Shown here: piece after piece, positions 12,390 to 23,050 of the stretch | Layout: each line of letters begins with the position of its first letter | Numbering within the stretch: the first letter of the stretch is position 1 | DNA from: Trichodelitschia bisporula | Lineage: Eukaryota > Ascomycota > Dothideomycetes > Phaeotrichales > Phaeotrichaceae | Assembly: GCA_010356995.1 (NCBI GenBank) | Contig: ML996698.1 | Span: forward strand, 802,064 to 866,063 | DNA length: 64,000 nt | Reading direction: 5' to 3' | The notes under the pieces: generated by a model | What the model was told of the DNA's origin: nothing | The model's input: the letters and a program-made list of their open reading frames with translations, nothing else | Database searches by the model: none | Made by a program: the position numbers and the translations under genes

Positions 12390-12660
12390 ACAAATCTGTT
12401 GGCTCTTCCAGCCTTGTCGCCTGGCCCGAGTTTCACATGTGATATCTCGGTGCCAGAGAGGGATATGATGCCAATGGAAGAAGCATTCAACGTCGGGAAG
12501 GATTGCGTTCAACTCCAGAACGCACCTGCCAGTCTGCAGAGAGGAAGTCACGATGCTCCGCCGCTCATGCCAGCTCACTCCTTCGTCTATGAAATCCCGC
12601 CTTTTTCCTCTTCTCATCCTCCAACTGCACATCAACGTCCATTCTCCACCACCTCCAGAC
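12390..12660 (+). repeat. dispersed repeat R2, copy 2
   Basis: This is the plus-oriented partner of 7630-7990; the shared blocks are listed there. It ends just before an ATG at 12664 that opens the frame running into the minisatellite. Confidence 0.6.
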
Positions 12661-12726
12661 ACCATGACCTCCACAAACCATGACCTCTCAACCTACATCA
12701 CTCAATTCAAACCTCAGTCTTCATCT

Positions 12727-12839
12727 CTCAATCCATCACTCAATCCATCACTCAATCCATCACTCAATCCATCACTCAATCCATCACTCAATCCATCACT
12801 GAATCCACCACTCAATCCATCACTCAATTCATCTCTCAA
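12727..12839 (+). repeat. 12-bp minisatellite, about 9.5 units
   Basis: The unit CTCAATCCATCA is repeated head to tail with only a few substitutions near the right end (CTGAATCCACCA, CTCAATTCATCT). In the frame starting at ATG 12664 it encodes repeated Ser-Leu-Asn-Pro. Because 12 is a multiple of three, unit gain or loss would not shift the frame. Confidence 0.95.
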
Positions 12840-13262
12840 TGCCACTTCATCCTGGCGCAAGCCGAGGGCGAAGACAAGGTCAAAGCAAGGGGGTTTCGGA
12901 ACACTTCGTCCCGGTGCTCGATACGCTGCAACAGCATGTCGAAGCTAGCGCATACATGGTACTGAGCGTATCCCCACGTAGCCCTGAAGAAGAGTTGCGG
13001 CAAGTCTTCAACTGTACTTATGGGTTTGCATTCCTTGGGACTCCACACAGCGGTTTCAGTCTCGCCTAATAGGCCGAAGGGCTCGCCAAAGCCATCGGCG
13101 TTATGAAGCAAACCAACGAAGAGATTCTAGGTGTTCTGAAAAGAGACTCGGAAGTAATGGAGCGGGTTACGGACGGCTTGCATCAACTACTTCGTTCTCG
13201 AACTCAACTCAGGATCACCTGCTTCTTCGAAGAATTGCCGTTGCCTGGCGTTGGTCTTGTAA
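12840..13262 (+). pseudogene. decayed fragment of a fungal SesB/NLR-type alpha/beta-hydrolase protein
   Basis: One frame reads FNCTYGFAFLGTPHSG, then AEGLAKAIGVMKQTNEEI, LGVLKRDSEVMERVTDG and ITCFFEELPLPGVGLV. These are hallmark blocks of the hydrolase-like N-terminal domain found in fungal SesB and NLR proteins (usual forms YGIAFLGTPHRG and ITCFFEELPLPGVG). Such proteins are linked to non-self recognition. Here the upstream hydrolase portion is not recognisable, in-frame stops interrupt the block after the GTPHSG motif, and nothing matching the rest of the family follows 13262. It is a host-gene relic rather than a working gene. Confidence 0.72.
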
Positions 13263-13339
13263 GTGGACACCCGCCTTGCCAGCACTTCTACTCAGCCACC
13301 CTGCAAACCAATAAGACCCCATCCCGACTGAAGATGCGG

Positions 13340-13655
13340 AGATTGGCGGAACGGAGCACGAGAAAAACGATGGAAGCAGGCCGAAAAGCTCTGGCTGCGT
13401 CGAACAGCGCGGATGCGGCGCCCCGAGTCCTGTAGAATACTGTACGTTCTTCCGTCCGTCTTTGACTCTCTTATACTCACTAATGAACGAAACTCAGAAA
13501 AGACCGGCCTGACGTCCAAGAATATTTGCATAAGATCATGCGCGGGAGTCTCGGCAGGAAGACTGATTTCATGTACGGGTTCCTGCCGCACGATCGTCCA
13601 GAGAGGCCGAAACCTAGCAACGCCGGAACTCCAGCAGTTGCGGACGCTCCTCTGT
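13340..13655 (+). pseudogene. coding-like remnant of unknown family, two possible exons
   Basis: A frame reading KRWKQAEKLWLRRTARM joins across a plausible intron (GTACGT near 13442 to CTCAG ending near 13497, branch site ACTAATG) to DRPDVQEYLHKIMRGSLG and then FMYGFLPHDRPERPKPSNA, ending at a stop near 13655. I do not recognise the family and can find no start exon. It may be an orphaned 3' end. Confidence 0.3.
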
Positions 13656-14091
13656 AAGCGTGACAGCCGTTTTACTCTCGAAGCTATACACTTACTCTTC
13701 ATAGTGCCAACGGACGCAAGGTCCCAGTCGAGACTCTGCCTATGCCGGCGCTCGGACTGCTTCGCCCATCCTACACTTCCTCCACGTCTTACTCTCTACG
13801 ACTCTATTCTCTTTTTATTCATCATGGCTCCACAAGCGAAGCGAAAGCACTCTAGTCATCAAGTTGTCTTACTCAACAACTTCAAAAGCTCGAGCGCATT
13901 TTCGACCAAATTTTGCTGTATCTAGATTGTGGGAGCCTCCGACTTCCCCTCTTCTTTTCGTTGTCGCTTTTCAAGCACTCAGCTTACGCCGCTGCCTGTA
14001 GAGCCCTCCGATCATTCGACTACCTTCAACACTTGACTTTGACCTTAAAATACCGTAAGATTCCTCCCATCGTAACGATGTCGGCCGACAA

Positions 14092-14605
14092 GCTCCAGGA
14101 AGAAGTCAAAGATACTTCGTGCATAGTCTCTACATCGAAGTGGACTACTTGAAAAGACGAGGCGCTAGGATGGCCGGCCGGCAAATCAGCAGAAAGCGAC
14201 ATCGTCGCAACACGAATTCCTAAAGGCCTAGGGAAATGGACTCAGGTCCGAGCCATACGAAACCAAACGAAACTGGCAGTAAGGAAGTTCATTGATGATG
14301 GCGAAGGAACTGCTAAAGAGTGGTGGACAACCCCTGAAGCTCGCCGCCTCACTGAGGCAATCAAGGCAGCGGCCTTCGAAAAGACGCTTCTGCTCAAGCA
14401 GAGCGAAAAGATTGACCGCACTGGCCCGTTGAGGCGAACATTAGCCTTTGTCTCCCTCTTCTCGGCCATGACTGAATCCACTTTGTTACGTTCTTCACCG
14501 CCCACTAGAACCTGCGCTTCATCAATGTCTTATGCCCGCGGGCTTTCTTTTGCCCTCACACGAATTCTTTCCTCATCCGTGACGGAAAACATGTCGGCGA
14601 GATGA
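14092..14605 (+). pseudogene. coding-like frame of unknown family broken by one in-frame stop
   Basis: From ATG 14092 (MSADKLQEEVKDT) the frame runs to a TGA at 14150-14152 and stays open for 150 more codons to 14605, reading ALGWPAGKSAESDIVATRIP, RKFIDDGEGTAKEWWTTPEA and RLTEAIKAAAFEKTLLLKQS. The composition is protein-like, and no start of a new gene lies at the stop. I do not recognise a domain. It could be a decayed gene or a gene with an unrecognised intron. Confidence 0.35.
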
Positions 14606-15009
14606 TTACAACCGTCTTATTCACCAGCTTCGTGCAGGAATTGGCCACCCTCTTTCACCCTCAAGGGGAACATCATACCCTCAAGGCCGAACGGCACAGA
14701 TTCTCCTGCCTCGGGACCCTCTGAGTCCCGCGTCTTTATCCAGAGTTTTGTTTTCAGGTTCCACCTTGCGTTGCGACGCCTTCCGCTGCATTACAGTGGG
14801 GTAGGGTCGTCAGGTCGAAGTTTCTTTTGGTTGATAATGCCTATACGGCCTTCTGTACGCAACGCAATATCCATTTTTAGTCCACCAAGCTGTCCAAATT
14901 GGATAACTTGGGGCTACATTCTGTACAGTAGCTAAATTTCTCATCGCAGTTCATTACTTCTCCATGTGTTGCAGCTGAGCACAGTCACTGCCCTCGGAAC
15001 CAGCTGTGA

Positions 15010-15572
15010 ACCCACGACCTGAAGGACATCGGGTACTTTCCTCCGAAGAGCGTGTCAAAGGAACTACTGTCACGGGAGGGACTGGACGTTTTCATTGCCG
15101 ATCCGGAGGTCTATGGCGACCGTATCGATGATGTTGTTCCAATCCAGGAAGCGACGGCTGTTGAGAACCGCGGACCACACTCGAAGGGAACGGGCAGAGC
15201 GGATGTTTGCAAGACGTGCACACGGGTGCGACCTAGTACCACCACCTCAGCAATCTGAAAGTGTTCCGTTGACGGGAGGATCTGGGCCCCGCGGAGCTGG
15301 TTCTAGAAACGCAATGCGCGGACTGTATGGAGTTTCCGGTTGAGGTCCGCCAGGGACATGATTCGACGTACTGGGAGCGTAGGGCATTGTGGTTGGACAG
15401 GCAGTATGAGGATGGAAGTGATGACAGGCTCTGGGAGCAGGTTGGTCGAGAAATGAGATGCAGAGTAAGGGGGGAGGGGCGTTCAGGTACCGCGTTTGGA
15501 CGTATCCATCCGCCTGTCCTGTTCTCGTTTCACTGCAACAGTTTCAGCATCACGGTCAAAGGTGAAGCGTGA
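15010..15572 (+). pseudogene. two adjacent coding-like fragments, family unknown
   Basis: The first frame (about 15010-15258) reads DLKDIGYFPPKSVSKELLS and DVFIADPEVYGDRIDDVVP. The second (about 15279-15572) reads LVLETQCADCMEFPVEVRQG, STYWERRALWLDRQYEDG and DDRLWEQVGREM. Both look like protein, but they lie in different frames and have no visible start exon. I name no function. Together with 12840-14605 they suggest a stretch of decaying genes. Confidence 0.25.
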
Positions 15573-15654
15573 GTTTCACTCCTATAAGCGAACTTAATAC
15601 GAATACTAATTGCCATAGCAAATGCAGCTGTCTTCACGAGACAACATACATAGG

Positions 15655-16190
15655 AGCTGGCGCTTACGGCCATAAGGGCGCGAATGAAAGTGATCTATAA
15701 AGCATATGAGGTCGTCTATCGGATGGCGGCCTAGAGCTGGACACCGCAGAAGAGCCCGGCCCGATCGGGCAAATAGTGTAGGGCTAGATCGTGATCTCAG
15801 GGCGTGTGATCGCCGGAGCACACACCGATGGCTTTGACATACCCATAAGCGCAAGGCTGGAACGAGATGCCGGACGCCGGAGCCCTACTGCCGCTCTGGC
15901 CTTCATGAGAGTGATAGGAGGCCAATGTGCGCTTACGACCGTAAGGTCGATCTTAGGGCTCAGGATCACCGGAGATACTCCCGAGCTCTGCAGCAAGCGC
16001 AAGGCTGAATCGGTCGTCGAGATCATTTCTTCCACCAACCACGGCAGGCACCGCAGCCCTACTCCTGCGCTTGTGAGGGGCTTCCGAGGGGACGAATCGG
16101 AATGCTGGCGTCTCGGCCACCACTTAAGAGGTTCATCTCGGGAATTGGTCGGCAGGAGCTGGGTACGTCAGCCTCGTAGCCAACACGCAA
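15655..16190 (+). repeat. degenerate tandem repeat, about two units
   Basis: Blocks recur in the same order: GCGCTTACGGCCATAAGG (15660) and GCGCTTACGACCGTAAGG (15927); ATCGCCGGAG and ATCACCGGAG; AAGCGCAAGGCTGGA and AAGCGCAAGGCTGAA; AGCCCTACTGCCGC and AGCCCTACTCCTGC. Spacing between the blocks differs, so the unit is about 200-270 bp and heavily diverged. No RNA gene was recognised. Confidence 0.4.
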
Positions 16191-16316
16191 GGCTGCCATG
16201 TCCCACCACTCGAGAACTTCATTTCGGAACCTCGCCCGCAAGTAGTTGAATATATCAGCCTCGCGCCAAACCCGCATGGTCGCCGCACTTCTGCTTTCCC
16301 AACCCACACTTCACCA

Positions 16317-17018
16317 TCACAGCTTGCCCTTAGCTTTCACCACATTCCCATCCCTCGAGTGCCGCGCATACATCCCCGGCAGTACATTCCCCAAAAAAGC
16401 CATCTCCTCACTCGCATGCCTCAACAACCCCTCCGCCACCTCATCCCTAAACAATCCTTCCCTAACCGCCACCCCCTCAGGCCCCGCGGGCAACCCCTCC
16501 ACATCCCCAACCCAAAACCGACTTCTCATCCGCGCACCCCCCGCCTCATCCCTCACAAGGTGAATAACATGTCCCGTCCGCACAGTCGGCGCGTCAGCGC
16601 CACTCCCATCCCACGTCCCGACGCGGGCACACACCGCCGTCGCCCATCCATGTTCCCTAAACTTCCTCTCCCAGTCGGGGCCGAAATACACGCCGGGGCT
16701 TACGAAACTGAGCCGCAGCCGCTGGAGCTGTCCCCCGATGCGCTCCTCGACCAAATGGTGCCCGCCGATGTATGTGGAGTTATTGAGGCGGGGTCCGGCC
16801 CAGGCGCTGGAAATATGGTCGTAGGGGTGCCAGAGGGCGTAGTCGGCGGTGGAGTGGATGTAGCCGAACCACCAGTCTATCATGGCGCTGGTAACGGCCG
16901 GCATGAAGGTGTGTGCTGCGATGTAGAGTTCGCCGGAGGGGAGGCGGGTCCAGCCTGACTCGAGGGTGCTGTAGGGTTGGTCGAGTAGGCGGGGGGCTTG
17001 GGCAAGGGTGAGGGCCAT
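16317..17018 (-). CDS. DAPG-hydrolase (PhlG)-like protein, 233 aa
   Basis: The protein resembles the DAPG/phloretin hydrolase family, whose bacterial member PhlG cleaves a carbon-carbon bond in 2,4-diacetylphloroglucinol with a metal ion. Family-like blocks are ESGWTRLPSGELYIAA, AMIDWWFGYIHSTADYALWH, PYDHISSAW and IGGHHLVEERIGG, which carry the Trp/His/Glu residues typical of the metal site. The C-terminal GHVIHLVRDEAGG and FWVGDVEGLP are also family-like. I prefer the ATG at 17018 (MALTLAQAPRLLDQPYSTLE); an upstream in-frame ATG at 17093 would add 25 Pro-rich residues. It diverges from the Zn2Cys6 regulator at 17555, which may control it. The substrate is unknown and the family call comes from motif memory. 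Confidence 0.7.
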   Translation of the reverse strand: MALTLAQAPRLLDQPYSTLESGWTRLPSGELYIAAHTFMPAVTSAMIDWWFGYIHSTADYALWHPYDHISSAWAGPRLNNSTYIGGHHLVEERIGGQLQRLRLSFVSPGVYFGPDWERKFREHGWATAVCARVGTWDGSGADAPTVRTGHVIHLVRDEAGGARMRSRFWVGDVEGLPAGPEGVAVREGLFRDEVAEGLLRHASEEMAFLGNVLPGMYARHSRDGNVVKAKGKL

Positions 17019-17554
17019 GGTTGTTGGGTGCACGTGAGGGGGAGACGGAGCGGGAAAGGGACCCAGGTTAATGATAAGCTGTGATCGGGACATCGGATGG
17101 GATTGTGGGATGCCCTTCCTTTAGCGGGAACGCGGTATCGGAGTATTCAGGCCATAGGTCGAACCAGGAGGCCTGTGAAGGGGGATATGTGTTTCGCATT
17201 AGCGTTTGGGGTTAAGGCGCACTAGGCGCTGTTTCGAGATCTATGAAGTGGTTTCACCCCGCCTGATATCTCCTCATATCTTGTTAGCACGCGCTTCATA
17301 TGCCCTACACATAAAAAATCCACCACCAGACCTTACGCGCGTAACCCGCCCCAGCCCTCCCCCACCAGCGCCCCCGATCTGCCCTACATCTGACACCCGC
17401 CCCCAGTCCAGCACCCGTAGCCCCAGTCTCGCTAGCTTCCCCCCCCAAAAGCAGCCTAACACCGGCCCTCTAAATTGTTCCGCCCCCCTCCGGCCCCGAA
17501 TCCGAACCCCCTAAAAAGACTGGCCCACGGCGCCGCCGCCGCCCGCCACCGTCG

Positions 17555-20236
17555 ATGCCGCCCTCCCCCATGCCCGCTTCCGCGGCTCCGTCTCCGGGAC
17601 GCCTTGGTCCTGCGCCTATCGCCGGCGTAAAGCGTAAGCGCCAGCCGCGCGCGCCGCTCGCGTGCGACACGTGTCGTACACGCAAGGCGAAGGTGCGTTC
17701 AGCCTTGCGCCCTCAGAGCCCATGCTAACGGGCGCAGTGCGACCAGAATCGGCCGTGTAGTTACTGCATTAGTACGTTCATCCTCCCGCATTCCGGGTCC
17801 GTGGGCTAACCCCGGCTCCGCAGAGCACGCGTTCAAATGCACCGACCGCGTAGACAAGCGGCCAGCGTACGCGCGCCCGACGCGCGGCTTGCTGAACGTG
17901 CAAGTGGAGCCCTCCATGTGGTGAAGCCGCGCTGACGAGCCAGTGCTATTAGCCCGAAGCCGCCGGCTGGGGGGTGGGGTATGCGGCCGGTGCCGGCGTG
18001 TGCCGGACCCCTAACCCTCGCGCCGCGGGTGCCATCCGTGGGACGGGGTGTACCATCCGCGGGACACACCCTCGCATCCATGAGGCATGATGTGCCCCAC
18101 CCCGCGCACCCGACCCCCACGTCGTCGTCCCCGTCGTCGTCGCGCAGCCAGACGCCGCCCAATTCGCCGCCTACTGAGACGTTGCCTGATTCGCTGGGCG
18201 AGTTGAATACGCACACCCACGGTACGGAGTTCTACGGCCCGACGGGAATCTTCAGTTTCCTGGCACGGTTGCGACGGCGCGCGCGGTCGTTCCGGGCTGG
18301 CGCTGCGGGGCGTGGGAATGGGAACAATTTGAGCGTGCTCGATGTTAGCATCGTGAATTACCTTCATAGCTTTGATTATGGTGGGGCACCTGGGAATAGC
18401 CCCTTTAGGGAGGATGAGAATGCACCAGCGGGGATGACGGACGAAGAGATTGAGAGGGAATGCGGGCGGCTGTTTTTTCTGAACTTGCATCTTATACATC
18501 CGGTGCTGGACCAGGCGGCTTTCCTTGCGCGGGCGGAGAAGGAAGTTTGGATTGAGGAGGGCGAGGCTCGCGAGGCGAGCCCCGCCGGACGTGTGTTTCT
18601 GGGACTCTTCTATGCGGTCCTGGCGCTGGGGGCGATTACGGCGGGCGAGGATGCAATGTTTGTGAGGGCGCATGCGGCGCCGGATGGGGGGGAGGGAGTG
18701 TATCCGCCGCTGCGGATTGCGAAGTATTTCTTCGAGAAGGCGAAGATGTTTGTTGGGGATGTGTTCGAGGCGTCGTCGTTGGAAAGTACGCAGACACTGT
18801 TTTTGATGGTAAGAAGCCCGGCGGTTGGCAAGGCTCCGTTGACGCTCCAGTCTGTGTTTTGTCAGAATGCTCTGAAGCCGCATAGCTGTTACCTGTACAG
18901 CGGGATGGCAGCGAGAACAGCGCTGGCGATTGGAATCCCTCAACGACTGACGAGTCATACCGGTCAGGCGAGCAGCCTGTGGTGGTCAGTTAGAAACCTC
19001 TGAGTATTTTCCCGGCTAACAACCACAGGAACTTGTACTCACACGAGATGTAAGCCAGAAGGAGCCCATATGTCACCGTCACTCATCTCAGCCAGAGAAA
19101 TGTGCGCATCCGCTGGCCGTGAGTCCACCCTTCGCGAGCCCGGCTGTTATTACATCCCGCTGCCAGACGCATCCGTAGGTTTTCCGTCTCAATCCCGCAC
19201 CCACTAACGGCGCAGTATCCGCACGCGGCCTACATGTCATGCATGACCTCTCTCGCCGAGCTCCTAACCCAAGTGTCGAAAGAAATCTACTGGCCCCTCA
19301 GCACCAACGATATAAGCCTTACGTCGCGCAAATCCCTCCAGCTCGACGCCAAGCTTCTCCGCTGGCGCGAGCGGCTCCCACCGCATCTCGCCCTGGACCG
19401 CACCTCCATCACCGAGCCCGAATGGCTGACGAAGCAGAAGATCGTGCTGAAGCTGCGTATGTCAGCCTCGTGCCCATCAAGGGAGCCGAATTGACAGCAC
19501 CAGGCTTCTTCAATGCGCGGATCCTCCTTCACCGGCCCTTTCTCATCGCCGCCGCGACGACCCGCCCCCCATCGCCGGCTTATGACACGCATGTGCAGCT
19601 CTGTGTTGCAGCGTCGCAGGCCACAATTGCGCTCATCTATGACGCGTACGTGCATCGGCCGTACTTCCGGACCTGGTTCGTCGCTGCCCTTTGCCCCGTT
19701 CCCATCAGCTCCTCCCTCCCTCTTTTCTCCACCCCCTAACCGCGCCCAGGTGGTACAACACAACCTACGCCCTCTACGCAAGCATGATCCTCCTGTACAC
19801 CATCCTAACCACGCTGCCCCTACCAGCCTCCATGCCACAATCATCCCTCTTCGCCTCCGTCGAGCACAGCCTCGAAATCTTCACCGCCATGCGGCACGTC
19901 AGCGTTGCGCGGCGCTGCGCGGAGCTCACGCGCGCTGTGCTCTCGGTTACCTGCGCAAATGCTACTGCCGCGAGCCAGGAAGCCAAGCTGCAAGAGCAGT
20001 GGGAGGAGGAGGATCAGGCCCAGCGGCAGCAGGCCCAGATGCTACCGGACGTGGCGGCAGGAATGCAGATGCCCACATGTCCGGATGGCGGGCAGTTGGA
20101 TAACATTGCGGGGGAGTGGTTGGGGACGATGCAGGGCGAGTGCGATTTTGCGGGACTGTTGGATCATGACTTGTTGCATGGGTTTGCGCTGTTTGAGGAT
20201 GGGTTGATGGGTGACTCGAGTATGCTGCGATTTTAA
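17555..20236 (+). CDS. Zn2Cys6 fungal-specific transcription factor, 687 aa, ten exons
   Basis: A DNA-binding regulator with an N-terminal binuclear zinc cluster (CDTCRTRKAK joined across an intron to CDQNRPCSYCI, then KHAFKC) and a fungal_trans middle-homology domain (FYGPTGIFSFL, LFFLNLHLIHPVLDQAAF, SVFCQNALKPHSCYLYSGMA, LYSHEIEMCASAGR, SLAELLTQVSKEIYW, FFNARILLHRPFL). My exon model is 17555-17692, 17738-17771, 17824-17920, 18148-18808, 18851-18984, 19029-19049, 19096-19174, 19216-19456, 19504-19675 and 19750-20236, which sums to exactly 688 codons. The weak point is intron 3: 227 nt by this model, with no better acceptor in phase except one giving a 32-nt intron. The acidic/Gln-rich C-terminus could be an activation region. 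It diverges from the DAPG-hydrolase-like gene. Confidence 0.88.
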
Positions 20237-21638
20237 GGGGATCGGTTGTGCTGGGATGTGAAAGGCCGATGGTTCAATGAAGCCATGCTTGTCCCGGGAG
20301 AAGAGAATCTTTATGTAGGACTACGCATGGCGCCTAGGATGCGCTAGCCGAACGAGATCCCAGAGCTCTGTGGAACCGCCTATAACACATGGCCGGATTA
20401 GCAACGTCACGCGGCAATCCCAATTGCTATGCACCAAATACGAATCTGAATGCAGAATGAGATGGGAGTTCGAGGGCATGTCGTCAAATTTGCTTTCTCG
20501 CCGTGAAAGTTGCATCACCGCCATCGTTCTTGTCGTTCCGATACGAGTAAGCTAATCGGAAGCTAGCCGTACCCCGGACAAGATCCGATTGACCTGGAAA
20601 AGTGTGGAGTTCATCCGCTTCGCACGTTCGGCAGCCATACGAACGGTTCGGGCGGTAGTTGTCGCCGGCGGAATACGCGCCAATCGGAAAACATGCCGCG
20701 GAAATGGAAGAGTTCCGATGAACATGTACGCCGTGGAAAGGGACTTTAGTTTCTGCCTTAACAACCACAAGAGTCTGTTCCAACAAGCGGGATGTGGGAG
20801 GGCCGATGGGTTGGTCGTGCGGCCTGACCAACCCGTTCTGATGGTGCTTTCGGCTCCCGCGTCTGTACGGGAAGTTGTCTTGCGGATTTCAGAGCTTTTC
20901 GGCCTGCCGTTGCACGCCTCCTCAATCCGATGAGACTGTAGTGTTTCGAATCTCGAGATCCACTGAAACTTGGAACTTCAAAGACACTTGCGGAGCTGAC
21001 ACAGTGAGCCGCGGGAGTTTCGTCTTCACTCCACGTATTTTGGCCATTCCACAAGAGGCGGCCAAGAGGAAGACACCAGCAGAGGGTAAAGAGAAAAGCT
21101 CATGGCGAATTGTGGTGATGTTGCCACTGTTCAAGTGACGGCTGACGTCCATATGGCCAAGCTTGGGGAGCTTACATAAGGATGATGATGACGTGAGACA
21201 ACAGACTTCAAGTTCTACCTCTTAACACCAAAAGTATCTGCATCTACTGTACTTTTCTCGACCAATCCTCTCTCCATGATCGCTTCCTGCATCTCTTGAG
21301 TCTTGGCCTGTAGAAGGCAGGCTACCGACACACGCACACAAAACCGGTCAAGACGTGCCAACTCGGATTTGGCATCAATTCATTCTATTCCCGAGTGACG
21401 ACGACGCCCAGCCTCGGCCGTATGCCTTCGGCTTCGTCACCTCTCGAGGATGATTCCTTTGTCGCAGCCAGCTCGCGTAGCCGAGTATTACTCATAAGAG
21501 ACAGCATGCTTATGGTCCTCGCCGCTTTAGCTTGAAATGGGTATTTTGGTATTCATATGACCCCATGCCTCTCCATTTTAAATGAACTCGACTTGTCATC
21601 ACAGTCGCTAGTCTGGAGACAAGCAATTCTGCCACGAT
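20237..21638. other. intergenic, no gene recognised
   Basis: About 1.4 kb without a convincing exon. The right end is presumably the promoter of the bZIP gene. Short open frames exist on both strands but show no domain. Confidence 0.45.
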
Positions 21639-22984
21639 ATGGAGTCGTCAAGCTCAACCAGTGCCCCGAGATCTAGGGGCCGACCTCCCCTGGCACCTAC
21701 TGGAGATCCAGTCGAAGATGTAAGGTTTAGAACTACTCATCATGTTTAGCAACGACTAACACAAACAGCAACGTCGAGCGCGAATGCGCCGCGCGCAGCG
21801 TAACTTCCAGCAGCGCCGAGCGACGGCCATTGCTACGCTAGAGATGCGCGTTCGCGAGCTGGAGAGCACCGTCGAGGCCATGAGTACAGAGTTCGTTGCG
21901 TTTGGAGACCGGCTGCTCGAATCCTCAGCCCTTGCCGCTAGCCAACATGCCCAGGTTCTCCAAGATCTGAGAGACACCACGCATCGATTCTTGACTCTTG
22001 CTCGTGCTGCTGACCCTGACCCTGACGCGGAGCCGAGTCACTCGCAGGACGTGTCATCGTCCTCCGACGATGGTGGCCAGGGCGCCAGTGAACAATCCGT
22101 CCAATCACCCTCCGTGGGGTTAGATCCGCTGTCGGGATTCACGGCGTCCTTTAGCGTTGGGGTTCCGGCCTATGCTACGGTTTACCCCACAGTCCCGGCA
22201 TCCGCTCCTGCAGGTCAGTTCAGCCCGCGGCTCAACTATATGCTTTCACCTGATCCCTCCTCTGATCAGGTATTCCCGATGGAGTATCTGATCGGCAGCC
22301 CGGAGTCATTCCCGACTCGTCTTTTCTTTGACACCATCCAGGAGGCACGCAGCTGCTTACTGGGTGAAGTCTATGCCCCGGGCTTCATTCCCAGCGCCTG
22401 CCGCTACAGACTGTTCCAAGAGTCAGTCACTCTCGTGGTCGAGGCTATTCGGCAGCAGCTCGAGTCCATGACAATCAACCAGAGTGAAAGTCTCCACCTA
22501 GATCCCCGGCTAGAGGAAGGTGGGACGAATCTGTACTCGCGGAACGAATACCGGCGGCTGCATCCCATGCTGGTCCAAAATGCGGCCGATATTGCCCGCC
22601 AGGGCGGCGCTCTCTCCGAGTGGCTAGACCCGTGGCACGCATATCAACGTCTGCGACAGGTCTGGGGGTTGCGGCTGACGTCATCGGCGGTCTTGGTCCC
22701 GACGCACGTGAGGCGTGCCTACCTCCCGGGTAAGTGACATGCTCGCAGCTTGCTCTTTACACACTGACTTCATCGCAGGCGGTGCACAGTTTTCGGCGAC
22801 GTTTGGGCTTCCTCCACCGCCCCAGCATGAGATCGGTCTGGAGCAGCCCGATACACTTATCAACCCCCAGATCCTCATTCGGAGGCTGAATCGGACAGCC
22901 ATGTGCTTGGGCGACGGGCCGCGGTTCCTGACACGTGAGGTGGATGAAGCGGCTCACTGGTTGCTGACTGAAGTGGTAATATGA
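21639..22984 (+). CDS. bZIP transcription factor, 415 aa
   Basis: Exons are 21639-21719, 21769-22729 and 22779-22984, joined in phase to exactly 416 codons. The basic region, QRRARMRRAQRNFQQRRATA, is followed directly by a leucine-zipper-like helix (IATLEMRVRELESTVEAM). A Ser/Asp/Pro-rich linker comes next, then a C-terminal part of the kind seen in fungal bZIP regulators (PTRLFFDTIQEARSCLLGEV, WLDPWHAYQRLRQVWGL, FLTREVDEAAHWLLTEVVI). Such proteins often regulate stress responses or secondary metabolism; the target is not known here. The gene ends 66 bp from the convergent end of the dehydrogenase gene. Confidence 0.85.
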
Positions 22985-23050
22985 ACTCAATTGGATTACG
23001 ATTTGCTCGAATGCGACGCTGCTGAACCGCCTCTATCTAACGTTGATATC

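Noticed and set aside
12727-12839. CRISPR-like array
   Set aside because: The 12-bp units abut each other with no spacers; it is a minisatellite.
15655-16190. Possible 5S rRNA gene cluster
   Set aside because: Short tandem units prompted the idea, but the conserved fungal 5S start and internal promoter blocks are not present.
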